This document shows positions 8,822-17,292 of a DNA stretch of 64,000 nt, in pieces. Origin of the DNA: Tissierella creatinophila DSM 6911 (lineage in GTDB: Bacteria > Bacillota > Clostridia > Tissierellales > Tissierellaceae). The position numbers and the translations under genes are program-made. The notes under the pieces are model-generated. The model searched no databases and was not told the origin of the DNA. It saw nothing but the letters and a program-made list of their open reading frames with translations. Position 1 is the stretch's first letter; every line of letters begins with the position of its first letter. Location of the stretch: assembly GCF_001940565.1 (NCBI RefSeq), contig NZ_LTDM01000003.1, positions 1-64,000 on the forward strand, read 5' to 3'.

Positions 8822-9112
8822 AAAAAAACCTTTCAATCCCTGTAAAGGGACGAAAGGTTAAGTTTCGCGGTACCACCCAATTTGATTATAAATAATCCAA
8901 ATCTCGATTCAATACGGGCTAAAAGCCGATATCTACTGATTTAACGCATCAGGTACGTCTCACCTACTAAAAAAATTTCTTTCAGATTGAAACTCATAGA
9001 TGTTTTTGGGTTAAAATATTTGTATCTGTTTCTCACTATCACAGACTCACTTTGACTTATCCTTTAACTTACTCTTCTAATCCAAGTTTGTTTTAACTTT
9101 TTATATTACCAT
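8822..9112 (-). promoter_or_regulatory. T-box riboswitch (predicted specifier AAC, Asn)
   Basis: On the minus strand the T-box core TGGGTGGTACCGCG (8866-8879) is an excellent match to consensus and is followed by a terminator hairpin (AACCTTTC ... GAAAGGTT, then T7, 8822-8857). Upstream, a Stem I can be drawn from AAACT/AGTTT and GTTAAA/TTTAAC helices enclosing an internal loop whose 3' strand reads CCAAAAAC then A. By standard T-box geometry the specifier is AAC (9002-9004), an Asn codon, rather than GAC (Asp). The UGGU bulge would face a tRNA NCCA end. It should raise aspS-gatC/gatA-like/gatB transcription when tRNA-Asn is uncharged. The T-box call is firm; the specifier is a hand fold. Confidence 0.9.
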
Positions 9113-9142
9113 CACTTTACAACTTTATTTCCTCTTTGTCAA
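9113..9142 (-). promoter_or_regulatory. Predicted sigma-A promoter of the T-box operon
   Basis: A perfect -35 TTGACA reads on the minus strand at 9137-9142. A weak -10 (TAAAGT) follows 17 nt downstream, just before Stem I of the T-box. Confidence 0.55.
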
Positions 9143-9185
9143 GTATATTTTTTAAAAACCTTTAAATCTTTATTGTTTATACCTT

Positions 9186-9223
9186 TACCATTATCCCTAT
9201 TATTATACCGGTAAATAATGGTA
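9186..9223 (-). repeat. Inverted repeat after the ECF S gene
   Basis: TACCATTAT and ATAATGGTA arms (9186-9194 and 9215-9223) can form a 9-bp hairpin just after the ECF S-component stop codon. There is no T-run, so it may be a weak terminator or an mRNA 3' end structure. Confidence 0.4.
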
Positions 9224-9233
9224 CATATCAAAT

Positions 9234-9731
9234 TCACTCTTTTAAGATTTTAGAAGTTTTTAAAGCTTTAAAGACTAAATTTGCAGCTATAGCTCCTACA
9301 AGTCCTTGGATTAGATTTGCTGGAACTGAAACAATCGCACCTTTAGTTCCATACATAAATATTTCAAATATATAGTATCCAAAAGCCATCCATATACCAG
9401 CTATCATGGTGGCAATTAATGGATATTTTTTTCCTATGTTTGTATCTAGTAATCTTCCTGCTATAAATCCTTCTAAGCCTTTTACTATAAAACTTATAGG
9501 AGCATATAAACTATATCCTAAAAATATATCTGCCAAAAAAGAACCTATCCCTCCAACTATAAATGCATATTTTCTATTTAATAAAAGAGCAGTTATAAAT
9601 ATTACCATATCACCTAAATTTACATACCCATTTCCACCTACTATTGGAATACTTATTACCATTGTCATAAGTACTGTGAGTGCTATTAATATAGATATTT
9701 TTGTAATGATCTTAGTTTTATTATCTCCCAT
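9234..9731 (-). CDS. ECF transporter S component
   Basis: A 165-residue integral membrane protein with five or six hydrophobic segments. It begins with KITKISILIALTVLMTMV, a typical S-component first helix, followed by a glycine/asparagine loop (GGNGYVNLGD, ~33-42), a conserved [17 protein letters not shown] segment (~57-73) and an acidic/aromatic loop. This architecture is that of vitamin-specific S components, which capture substrate and dock on a shared EcfAAT module encoded elsewhere. The substrate is not clear; the GYVNLGD pattern recalls pantothenate/hydroxymethylpyrimidine-type proteins, but no riboswitch precedes it to decide. It lies 3 bp after the CorA-family gene, so the two are cotranscribed. 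Confidence 0.8.
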   Translation of the reverse strand: MGDNKTKIITKISILIALTVLMTMVISIPIVGGNGYVNLGDMVIFITALLLNRKYAFIVGGIGSFLADIFLGYSLYAPISFIVKGLEGFIAGRLLDTNIGKKYPLIATMIAGIWMAFGYYIFEIFMYGTKGAIVSVPANLIQGLVGAIAANLVFKALKTSKILKE

Positions 9732-9734
9732 AAA

Positions 9735-10733
9735 CTACATCCAACCTTTCTTCCTAAAGAATATTATCATATAGATAGTTATTATTATGCTTATAATCCA
9801 AAATGAAGGATATGAATATTTCCAATATAGTTCAGGCATATATTTAAAGTTCATTCCATATACCCCTGCTACAAAAGTTAGAGGAATAAAAATGGTAGAA
9901 TAAATCGTCAGGATCTTCATTACATCGTTTGTCTTATTGCCTATACTTGAAAGATATATTTCAAGCATAGAAGAAGCTATTTCTCTATATGTTTCATTTA
10001 TATCTATAATTTGAATTATGTGATCATATATATCTCTGAAGTAATATATAGTGTTTCCATTTATTATATCATATTCATTTTTAGAAATACTACTTATAGT
10101 GTTTCTCATGGGCCAAAGTATATTTCTAATGGAGATTAGATCTCTTTTTAAAAGATAAACTTTCCCAAGTATTGATCTATCAGGATTTTCTAATGTTTCA
10201 TCTTCTAAATCATCTAATCTATCTCCTATATCTTCCATTATGTTGAAGTATCTATCTACTATTATATCTAAAAGTGCATAGAGTAAATCATCTGCCCCAT
10301 TTTTTCTAAGGGCTGTTCCTGATTTAAGTCTTCCTTCTATTTCATCAAATATTCCAGTATCTTTATATCTAAAAGATATGAGTTTATCTCGATATATCAT
10401 AAAGGAAATCTGTTCGCTTAATAATTCTTCTTTTTCTAATATGATATTTTTGGCTATAACAAATAAACCTTCCTCATAGTCTTCTACTTTAGGCGTTTGC
10501 TCCATATTTAATATATCTTCTATCACTAATGGATGTATTTTAAACTTTTCGCATATCTCTTCTAAAATACTTTCATCTGCAAGTCCTACTATATCTAACC
10601 ATCTAACTTCTTTGTCTTCTATATCATTTAAAAATTCATCTATATTGCTTATCTTATTTCTTATAAATTCTTTTTCATCATATTTAGTATATATAAGTTC
10701 GGTCTGTTTTTCATCTACAGTAATATTTATCAT
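9735..10733 (-). CDS. corA: CorA family magnesium/divalent cation channel
   Basis: A 332-residue CorA-family protein: a long cytoplasmic alpha/beta and coiled-coil domain (residues 1-~270, including the DRYFNIMEDIGDRLDDLEDE stalk helix) and two C-terminal transmembrane helices. The diagnostic YGMN motif ends TM1 (GVYGMNFKYMPE, ~291-302), and the protein ends with basic residues (FFRKKGWM). Such channels form pentamers that admit Mg2+ (some Co2+ or Ni2+). The length is normal. It is first of a two-gene unit with the ECF S component. Metal specificity cannot be read from sequence. Confidence 0.9.
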   Translation of the reverse strand: MINITVDEKQTELIYTKYDEKEFIRNKISNIDEFLNDIEDKEVRWLDIVGLADESILEEICEKFKIHPLVIEDILNMEQTPKVEDYEEGLFVIAKNIILEKEELLSEQISFMIYRDKLISFRYKDTGIFDEIEGRLKSGTALRKNGADDLLYALLDIIVDRYFNIMEDIGDRLDDLEDETLENPDRSILGKVYLLKRDLISIRNILWPMRNTISSISKNEYDIINGNTIYYFRDIYDHIIQIIDINETYREIASSMLEIYLSSIGNKTNDVMKILTIYSTIFIPLTFVAGVYGMNFKYMPELYWKYSYPSFWIISIIITIYMIIFFRKKGWM

Positions 10734-10796
10734 AATTTCTCCTCATAAAAGTATATTTATATTTAATTATACCCCAAATTCTGCATTTTTGATAAT

Positions 10797-10826
10797 AAAA
10801 AAAGTCCCTTTAAAAGGAACTCTTTT
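10797..10826 (-). terminator. Terminator of the MATE gene
   Basis: On the minus strand the stem AGTTCCTTT/AAAGGGACT contains a G-U pair and is followed by a T7 run, directly after the MATE stop codon. The G-U pairing suits the minus strand. Confidence 0.75.
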
Positions 10827-12208
10827 TACAATGAATATTTTAATTCTGCACTTGCAACTTTTTCTCTCTCTCTTTGTTTTTCTATTCTTATATTGAGTTC
10901 TAGACCTTCATTTCTTATTAGCATAAATGATGCTAAACTTGCTAAAAGATCTGATATTGGATAAGAAATCCATATACCCATAGCTCCAAGATCAAATACC
11001 TTTACAAACAAAATAGAAAGTGGAATCATTATTATAATTTGCCTAAGTCCTGATATGAGTATTGAAGTTCTAGCTTTTCCCATTGCTTGAAAGTAGAATA
11101 TAGATACATAGTATATGCTTATAAGTGGAAATAGAGAAATAACTATTCTAAATGCTTTTGCTGCCTCTTCTATCAACAGTGCATCTTTTACGAAAAAAGA
11201 TAGTAACTGCTTTGTAAATACTAATCCAATACCCCAAAGAAGTGCTGTGGTTGAAAAAGCATAAATAGTTGTCTTTTTCATAAGTGTTTTAAGCCTCTTA
11301 TAGTTTTTAGCTCCTACATTAAAGGATGCAATAGGTTGCATAGCTGATGCTATACCCCACATTGTCACAAATAAAAACATATAGAGTTTAGAAACAAGTC
11401 CCAGAACTATTATTCCGGTATCTCCTGATGTGTGGGCTAATAGATTATTTAGCACACCCATAACTATCCCATCTTCTATTTCTACTACAAATCCTGCAAG
11501 ACCTACTAAGAGTATAGGTGTGATTATGTTTTTCTTTATATTAAGCTTTGTATTTAAATTATATTTTTTATTTATCTTTAAGTAATTATAAAATGCATAT
11601 AAAAATCCAATTATCTGAGAGATAAGAGTTGCAATAGCAGCTCCTTTTATTCCCATTTTAAAATGAACTATTAAAATATAGTCTAATATTATATTAAGTC
11701 CTGCTCCTATAGCATTACTTATTATAGAAACTTTATTGTTTCCAAGTGTTATACATATATTTGATATAAATATAGTTAAACTTAGGAAAATACTACCAAA
11801 TATTATTATCTCTAAATATTCCATTGCTAATGGAAGAATATTTGGACTTGCTCCTAAAAATACGAGTATCTTTTCTTTAAATAAAGATACTATAAGGATT
11901 AAACCTATCATAATTAAAAGACAAAAAGAAAACCCACTTTGAAATATCTCTTTTGACTTGTCAATGTCTTCTTCTCCATTTGCTCTTGAAAATGCTGTTG
12001 ATGTACCTGTTGATATCATAACACTTAGAGCTATTATAAGCCTTTGAATTGGAAACACTAAGACTAAAGCTCCAATAGCAAGGCCTCCGACATTTCTTCC
12101 TACAAACAATGTATCTACCATATTATATAATTCTGCAATCAAAAATGAAATTATAATTGGAATAGAAAATTTAATAAGAAGCTTTCCTATTTTTTCTTCT
12201 CCAAACAT
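10826..12208 (-). CDS. MATE family efflux transporter
   Basis: A 460-residue polytopic protein with 12 hydrophobic segments in two homologous halves, beginning KFSIPIIISFLIAELYNMVDTLFVGR, the classic first helix of MATE Na+/H+-coupled drug and toxin exporters. ATG at residue 7 of the longest frame is preferred because AAAGGAAG lies just upstream. It has a basic cytoplasmic tail (IRIEKQREREK). It is a single-gene unit with its own terminator. An inverted repeat (ACCCCCAT/ATGGGGGT) lies just upstream in the promoter/leader region. The AraC-type gene upstream is on the same strand, so local control is possible but unproven. Substrate unknown. Confidence 0.9.
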   Translation of the reverse strand: MFGEEKIGKLLIKFSIPIIISFLIAELYNMVDTLFVGRNVGGLAIGALVLVFPIQRLIIALSVMISTGTSTAFSRANGEEDIDKSKEIFQSGFSFCLLIMIGLILIVSLFKEKILVFLGASPNILPLAMEYLEIIIFGSIFLSLTIFISNICITLGNNKVSIISNAIGAGLNIILDYILIVHFKMGIKGAAIATLISQIIGFLYAFYNYLKINKKYNLNTKLNIKKNIITPILLVGLAGFVVEIEDGIVMGVLNNLLAHTSGDTGIIVLGLVSKLYMFLFVTMWGIASAMQPIASFNVGAKNYKRLKTLMKKTTIYAFSTTALLWGIGLVFTKQLLSFFVKDALLIEEAAKAFRIVISLFPLISIYYVSIFYFQAMGKARTSILISGLRQIIIMIPLSILFVKVFDLGAMGIWISYPISDLLASLASFMLIRNEGLELNIRIEKQREREKVASAELKYSL

Positions 12209-12232
12209 TTTACTTCCTTTACCCATAATAAA

Positions 12233-12275
12233 ACCCCCATCTTTACTACTCTTATAATGATATCATAATGGGGGT
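12233..12275 (-). promoter_or_regulatory. Inverted repeat in the MATE promoter region
   Basis: ACCCCCAT (12233-12240) and ATGGGGGT (12268-12275) form an 8-bp G/C-rich inverted repeat flanking an inner ATGATATCAT palindrome, just upstream of the MATE start. On the minus strand TTTTATTA follows the second arm. It could be an operator or a short attenuator. Confidence 0.4.
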
Positions 12276-12306
12276 AAGGTTATAACTCACTCTTTTACCT
12301 AGATTT

Positions 12307-12366
12307 AAGTACTATTTTAAGTTTTTAAAAAATCTTCTTTTTTCAAAAAACCTTAAAATAGTACTT
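12307..12366 (-). terminator. Long hairpin after the AraC-type gene
   Basis: AAGTACTATTTTAAG (12307-12321) and its perfect 15-bp complement (12352-12366) surround an A/T-rich loop containing a long T-run on the minus strand. It lies 3 bp after the AraC-type stop codon and is most simply a transcription/mRNA end structure. Confidence 0.6.
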
Positions 12367-12368
12367 AT

Positions 12369-14345
12369 CTATTCAATTTCACTGTTTTTAAGAATAAAAA
12401 GAACTGCTCCTTCTGGCTTTACTCCAGTTAAAAAATTAAATACTAGGGATCTTTTCCCATAGTAAAATTTTATATCGGGATGAACAAATTCTTTTAAAAG
12501 ATCCCAATACTCATTTTCTATTCGCTCAGGGCTTCCAAGAAACTTCCACTTATCAAAAGAAGAGCCATAATTTTTATTTAAATTATATTTTGTTATATGA
12601 AAATCTCCTTCCATATTGTAAAGGTTTATAGAGACCTTTTTAGCCTTTGGAGCAGATTTTTTATATCCTTCTAAGAATATACCTTCATTTAAGCCTTCTG
12701 GATTAAATAAAAGTATTTGATAACCATCTTTAGATTTTGTAACTATATAGCCTTCTTCCCTATAAATCACCTCATCTCCTAAAGATGAAAGTATCATAAA
12801 TGCATAATATGAAGGTTTATTTAAATAATTGTTTGTATAGAGTCCATCTCCTCCAAAAAAGGTGTCATTTGAAAGAAAAGTGTCTCTATTTATCTCATCC
12901 ATCATCTTTAAAACTACTCGTTTTTCTAAATTTACATAGGAGTTTATTATAAAAGGTACCATCTCCATAGTATCATATTTAGAATTTATATCTTCTTTTA
13001 AAAAAAATGGTTCTAAATCTTTTAGAGAAAAATCTAACCACTCTCTTACATCTTGATGAAATATATTTGAAAAGTTATCTAAAAAGTTATCTATTATATG
13101 TTTTTCTACTCCTTTAATATCTATTATTGGAAACAATTTTAGAGAAAGCAAAAACTCTATTATGTTTTCAACTCTAGTCCAGTTTATAAATCTATTGTTT
13201 TTCCCTCTATAGATATCCATATCAGCTGAAAACAGTCTATTTACAATAGCATATTTAAAGCCTATCTCCGCTTGTATCTCCCTCAATATATTTCTATTTT
13301 CTTCTTCAAGCAGAAGAGATATATCCCCTAAGTCTATAAGTTCTGGTCTTTTAAATTCATCTATCATCTCTTTATTTAAGTCTATATCAAGCTTTATTAT
13401 TCTATTGTCATAGTTATATCTTTCATAGTGTTCTAGATAATTCTTTAAAAATGGAAGGGCTTCTTCTAATGGAAAATATTTTATAAATCTTTTTGAATCT
13501 AATTCATCTTGATCTAGTTCATATTTTTTCCTATACTGAAGAGGTGTCATATTATAATGGAGTTTAAAATGTTTATTAAAATATCTAACATGAGAAAATC
13601 CTACTTCCTCTGATATCTCTGAGATTGAAAGATCACTATCTAAAAGAAGTTTTGTAGATTCTTCTACTCTTATTTGATTTAAATACTCATTAAAACCTAG
13701 TCCAAATGTCTCTTTTATCTTATATGAAAGATACTGTGAACTTAAAAACTCTTTATCTGCTATATCTTGCAGGCTTACTTTATTCATATAATTATTACTT
13801 AAGTATTTTACAATTCTATGATATCTTTGAAGTTGAAGTTCATCTTCTTCTAAGTTTTCACCTTCATAAAAGAGATAGTGAAAGTTGTTTAAAAGGTGAT
13901 ACATCATTTGCAAGAGTGTTTCTTCTGTTAAATCTTCATAATCGTCCAATTTACTTACTACTTCAAATAAGAGTATAGATATATACTCTCTTAATTTATA
14001 ATACTCTTCATCTTCTTGAACTCTTTTATTAGAAGAATCGGTATAAAAAAACGTATCTTCTGCATCATCATAATATCTTTTAAAAAAGCTTGGATCTATA
14101 TCTATTATTAAGACTAAATTATCCTTATCATCAGAACTTATCCACGAGACTTCATTTGGATTTACTATTTCAATTTGTCTCTCCCAAAGTTCGTAATGTT
14201 CAGTTTCTATACCTATTTTTATCTTTCCTTTTAATACAAATAAGATCTCCAAGGAATCTTTCCAATGGATAGGATATTTTTGTATATTTGCAAGATGAAT
14301 ATTTATCCATAAATCCTTTAAGTATTCCGTATGCTCTTTTCGCAT
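12369..14345 (-). CDS. AraC family regulator with glycosidase-like C-terminal domain
   Basis: A 658-residue protein in three parts: an N-terminal cupin-like sensor (about 1-140; IKIGIETEHYELWERQ), an AraC HTH domain (about 175-280; VSLQDIADKEFLSSQYLSYKIKETFG and ISEISEEVGFSHVRYFNKHFK, both helix-turn-helices intact), and a ~350-residue tail resembling the GH39 beta-xylosidase-like domain found on some clostridial AraC proteins. ATG at residue 6 is preferred (RBS GGGAGAGA). A ligand-sensing use of the glycosidase fold is plausible; I cannot confirm catalytic Glu residues. No sugar genes adjoin it, so the regulon is unknown. It is transcribed divergently from the TIM-barrel gene at 14500. Confidence 0.78.
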   Translation of the reverse strand: MRKEHTEYLKDLWINIHLANIQKYPIHWKDSLEILFVLKGKIKIGIETEHYELWERQIEIVNPNEVSWISSDDKDNLVLIIDIDPSFFKRYYDDAEDTFFYTDSSNKRVQEDEEYYKLREYISILLFEVVSKLDDYEDLTEETLLQMMYHLLNNFHYLFYEGENLEEDELQLQRYHRIVKYLSNNYMNKVSLQDIADKEFLSSQYLSYKIKETFGLGFNEYLNQIRVEESTKLLLDSDLSISEISEEVGFSHVRYFNKHFKLHYNMTPLQYRKKYELDQDELDSKRFIKYFPLEEALPFLKNYLEHYERYNYDNRIIKLDIDLNKEMIDEFKRPELIDLGDISLLLEEENRNILREIQAEIGFKYAIVNRLFSADMDIYRGKNNRFINWTRVENIIEFLLSLKLFPIIDIKGVEKHIIDNFLDNFSNIFHQDVREWLDFSLKDLEPFFLKEDINSKYDTMEMVPFIINSYVNLEKRVVLKMMDEINRDTFLSNDTFFGGDGLYTNNYLNKPSYYAFMILSSLGDEVIYREEGYIVTKSKDGYQILLFNPEGLNEGIFLEGYKKSAPKAKKVSINLYNMEGDFHITKYNLNKNYGSSFDKWKFLGSPERIENEYWDLLKEFVHPDIKFYYGKRSLVFNFLTGVKPEGAVLFILKNSEIE

Positions 14346-14499
14346 ATATCTCTCTCCCAAAACTTTCTTATTTCTTTATATATATTGTATTATACTTTTT
14401 AAAAAATACAAGTAAGAGCTTAAATAGTTTTTATTGATATTTTATCATTTATGAGTTAAACTAAATATTACGCTATACATGAGTTAAGGAGGTTTTTAA

Positions 14500-15189
14500 T
14501 TGACTAAAGAAAATGAAAAATATATACCAGAAGTTAAATCTATATTAAAATCTAGGATAATAGAAGTTCCAAAGGCCATATACAAGGCAAGTGGTATAAC
14601 AATATTTGGAACTCGCATAAAATCGTTAATTTTTTCAACAGATGTAGCTATTATAAACAATAATAATGCAGGATCTATTATAGCAGTATACCCTTTTACA
14701 CCACAACTTTCTATAATTCACTCTATACTTGAAGTGGCTTCAGTACCAGTGTTTGTAGGTGTAGGTGGAGGAGTTACAGGTGGACCTAGAGCTATAAATA
14801 TAGCACTTCAAGCAGAACTTATGGGGGTATATGGAGTAGTTGTAAACTCTCCTACTAAAAATGAACTTATAAAAGAAATGAAAGAAATTTTAGATATTCC
14901 TATAATAGCTACTGTTGGCTCTATCTATGATGACTATCATGGAAAAATAGAAGCTGGAGCAAGAATTCTAAATGTATCTGGTGGTATTAACACTATCTCT
15001 CTTGTTAAAGAGATAAGAAATGAATACGGAAAAGAGTTTCCAATTATAGCTACAGGCGGACCTACGGAAGAGTCAATCTTGGCTACAATAGATGCAGGTG
15101 CAAATGCTATAACATATACTCCTCCAAGCACAGCTGAGATATTTACTGAAGTGATGAAGGGTTATAGAAAACAAAAAAGAGATAGCTAA
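14500..15189 (+). CDS. TIM-barrel family protein, putative hydrolase, function unknown
   Basis: A 229-residue soluble alpha/beta protein with repeated beta-alpha units and glycine-rich phosphate-loop-like turns: VPVFVGVGGGVTGGPRA (~84-100), ILNVSGGINT (~160-169) and IIATGGPTEESI (~186-197), ending ANAITYTPPS. The layout is that of a small TIM barrel with a C-terminal phosphate-binding site. Close clostridial homologues are usually labelled 'hydrolase' without experiment. TTG at 14500-14502 is the start (AAGGAGG upstream). It is monocistronic, divergent from the AraC gene and convergent with the PII gene. I do not assign a reaction. Confidence 0.6.
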   Translation: MTKENEKYIPEVKSILKSRIIEVPKAIYKASGITIFGTRIKSLIFSTDVAIINNNNAGSIIAVYPFTPQLSIIHSILEVASVPVFVGVGGGVTGGPRAINIALQAELMGVYGVVVNSPTKNELIKEMKEILDIPIIATVGSIYDDYHGKIEAGARILNVSGGINTISLVKEIRNEYGKEFPIIATGGPTEESILATIDAGANAITYTPPSTAEIFTEVMKGYRKQKRDS

Positions 15190-15205
15190 AAACTATCTCT
15201 TTTTA
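15173..15205. terminator. Bidirectional terminator
   Basis: Stem AGAGATAG/CTATCTCT (15178-15185, 15193-15200) flanked by A5 and T5. It separates the convergent genes ending at 15189 (+) and 15203 (-). Confidence 0.85.
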
Positions 15206-15529
15206 ATCTTCAAACGCTTCTCTATGATGAAGCCCTATCAGATCTTTTACAGGTAGGGTAAATATAATCCCGGTACCTGGTTTTTTAAGATCTCCTGCCT
15301 TTACCATTGCTTCTAATATCTGATTTTTCTTTTCTCTCTCTATTAGTATTAGAATTATCTCTTTTGAAGCTTCAATATGAACATTTAAAAACTTCTTTAC
15401 TTCAGACTCTCCTGTTCCTCTTCCATAAAAAATTGTAGCTCCACTTGCACCTACTTCTTTGGCTGCTTTTACTATTCTTTCTGCCTTCCCTCTTTCTACT
15501 ATTGCAACTATACATTTAATATCTAACAT
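15203..15529 (-). CDS. PII-like regulatory protein
   Basis: A 108-residue protein with the ferredoxin-like PII fold: CIVAIVERGKAERIVKAAKEVGASGATIFYGRG (1st beta-alpha-beta and start of the T-loop), a short T-loop without the uridylylated Tyr context of GlnB, a second beta-alpha-beta (EIILILIEREKKNQILEAMVKAG) and a C-terminal GTGIIFTLPV segment like the PII C-loop. It lies 9 bp after a DUF1538 membrane protein, the recurrent partner of this PII subgroup, so it probably gates that protein in response to a nucleotide or other small ligand (inference). It is not expected to be the global nitrogen sensor. Confidence 0.85.
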   Translation of the reverse strand: MLDIKCIVAIVERGKAERIVKAAKEVGASGATIFYGRGTGESEVKKFLNVHIEASKEIILILIEREKKNQILEAMVKAGDLKKPGTGIIFTLPVKDLIGLHHREAFED

Positions 15530-15538
15530 GAAGTCCTC

Positions 15539-16240
15539 CTATAAATTACTTAATATTCCAAGCACTAAAACTGATATCATCGCTCCAACAGATGTAAGCC
15601 CTACTATACCAAAACCTGAAAGAAGCGGATCTACCCCTTCTATAACACTTGCTATTCCTATGGCAAGCGCCATATTTATTGGAATATTTACAGGCCCTGT
15701 AGTTGCACTTGCTGAGTCCATTGCAATGGATACATACATCTTTGGGGATATAAATATTAAGATTAAAACTATAGCTAACAATGGAACTATTATCTTTATA
15801 TAAGATATATTATTTATGATTTTAAATAATCCTATTCCCATGCCAAGTCCAAATCCTGCCGCAACTCCGTGTATTAAAACTCTCTGACTTATAGCCCCTG
15901 CTGATACTTCTTCTACTTCTAGGGCTAGAGTTCTAAGAGCTGGTTCTACAAGTGTTCCAAAATATCCAATTACAAATCCTATTAGCACTATAAAAATCTT
16001 TTTATCTAATAGATATAAGTTTCTACCTACTGAATCTCCCAGAGGAATAAGGCTCATGGTCGTCCCTTTTAAAAATAAATGAAGCCCTAAAATAGCTAGA
16101 ATAACACCAATAGTAAATTCTGCTACATTTTCTATAGGTTTTTTTAATATGAAAACTTGAAAAACTACCATTATAATAGTAAGTGGCAATATACCCTTTA
16201 CTGTCTCCCATAGTGGAGATAATATTTCTATGAATTTCAA
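15539..16240 (-). CDS. DUF1538 family membrane protein
   Basis: A 233-residue polytopic membrane protein with about seven hydrophobic segments. Features are VEPALRTLALEVEEVSAG (~118-135, conserved in DUF1538), SPKMYVSIAMDSASATTGPVN (~165-184) and EGVDPLLSGFG. DUF1538 proteins are inferred transporters that occur as one or two copies before a PII-like gene; here there is one copy. The paired PII gene follows directly. The transported compound is unknown. ATG is preceded by a GGGGGTGAG RBS. Confidence 0.85.
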   Translation of the reverse strand: MKFIEILSPLWETVKGILPLTIIMVVFQVFILKKPIENVAEFTIGVILAILGLHLFLKGTTMSLIPLGDSVGRNLYLLDKKIFIVLIGFVIGYFGTLVEPALRTLALEVEEVSAGAISQRVLIHGVAAGFGLGMGIGLFKIINNISYIKIIVPLLAIVLILIFISPKMYVSIAMDSASATTGPVNIPINMALAIGIASVIEGVDPLLSGFGIVGLTSVGAMISVLVLGILSNL

Positions 16241-16313
16241 TTTCTCACCCCCGATTTTTTGTCTTTGTATTAATATTATAAACTATAGTAAGGAATAAAG
16301 GTAGAGATAAAAA

Positions 16314-16340
16314 AATAAGTACTTAAATTAAGCACTTATT
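16314..16340 (-). terminator. Terminator of the acc operon
   Basis: Hairpin AATAAGTGCTTA/TAAGTACTTATT (minus strand, one G-U pair) followed by a T-run, overlapping the accA stop region. Confidence 0.75.
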
Positions 16341-17292
16341 TTTCTTCAAACTTACCCATATTCCTAAACTTTTCATATCTCTTATCTAATAAATCATTTT
16401 TATCTAGGGCTAAAAGCTCTTTAAGTTCTTTCGAAATATATGTCTTTATATTTTTAGCTGTAAAATCTATATCACGATGTGCTCCACCCAGTGCTTCTTT
16501 TATAATATCATCTATTACATCAAGCTCTAATAGATCTTTTGCAGTAAGCTTCATAACATCAGAAGCTTTACTTGCAAGAGTTGAATCTTTCCAAAGTATA
16601 CTAGAGAGTCCTTCGGGAGATATAACTGAGTAAATAGCATTTTCAAGCATAGCTACCCTATCTCCTACTCCTAATGCTAAAGCTCCTCCACTTCCACCTT
16701 CCCCTATTATGATTGCTATGATAGGGGTCTTTAGAGTGCTCATTTCTAGTAAATTTCGTGCTATAGCTTCACCTTGACCTCTTTCTTCTGCCCCTAGTCC
16801 ACAAAATGCACCGGAAGTATCTATAAATGTAATTATAGGTCTATTAAACTTTTCGGCCTGCTTCATAAGTCTTAGTGCTTTTCTATATCCTTCGGGACTT
16901 GCCATACCAAAGTTTCTAATTATATTTTCTTTTGTATTATTTCCCTTTTGATGACCTATTACTGTAACTGGTATTCCTTCAAAACTTCCTATGCCCCCTA
17001 CTATAGCCTTATCATCACCGAAATATCTGTCTCCATGAAATTCTATAAATCCATCTATAAAGTTTTCTATATATAAAAGTGTACTAGGTCTTTCTTGAAA
17101 TCTAGCCATATTTACTCTTTCCCAAGAACTTGGGTCTTCATAGAGTTTCTTTTTCATTTGAGAAACTTTTCTCTTAAGTATATATATTTCATTTTTTAAG
17201 TCAACTTCATTTTCTTTTGAAAACTCCATAAGTTCACTTATTTTTTCTTCTAGTTCTAGAATTGGCTTTTCACCTTCTAATATATTACCCAT
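16336..17292 (-). CDS. accA: Acetyl-CoA carboxylase carboxyltransferase subunit alpha
   Basis: A 318-residue alpha subunit of the carboxyltransferase that passes CO2 from carboxybiotin to acetyl-CoA, giving malonyl-CoA for fatty acid synthesis. Visible: an N-terminal coiled helix ([13 protein letters not shown]), [22 protein letters not shown], a crotonase-type fold with [47 protein letters not shown] and the oxyanion-type [17 protein letters not shown] loop (~200-214). The length is standard. The gene overlaps accD by 8 bp and is last in the accBCDA operon, so AccA and AccD are translationally coupled for the A2D2 tetramer. Confidence 0.95.
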   Translation of the reverse strand: MGNILEGEKPILELEEKISELMEFSKENEVDLKNEIYILKRKVSQMKKKLYEDPSSWERVNMARFQERPSTLLYIENFIDGFIEFHGDRYFGDDKAIVGGIGSFEGIPVTVIGHQKGNNTKENIIRNFGMASPEGYRKALRLMKQAEKFNRPIITFIDTSGAFCGLGAEERGQGEAIARNLLEMSTLKTPIIAIIIGEGGSGGALALGVGDRVAMLENAIYSVISPEGLSSILWKDSTLASKASDVMKLTAKDLLELDVIDDIIKEALGGAHRDIDFTAKNIKTYISKELKELLALDKNDLLDKRYEKFRNMGKFEEK

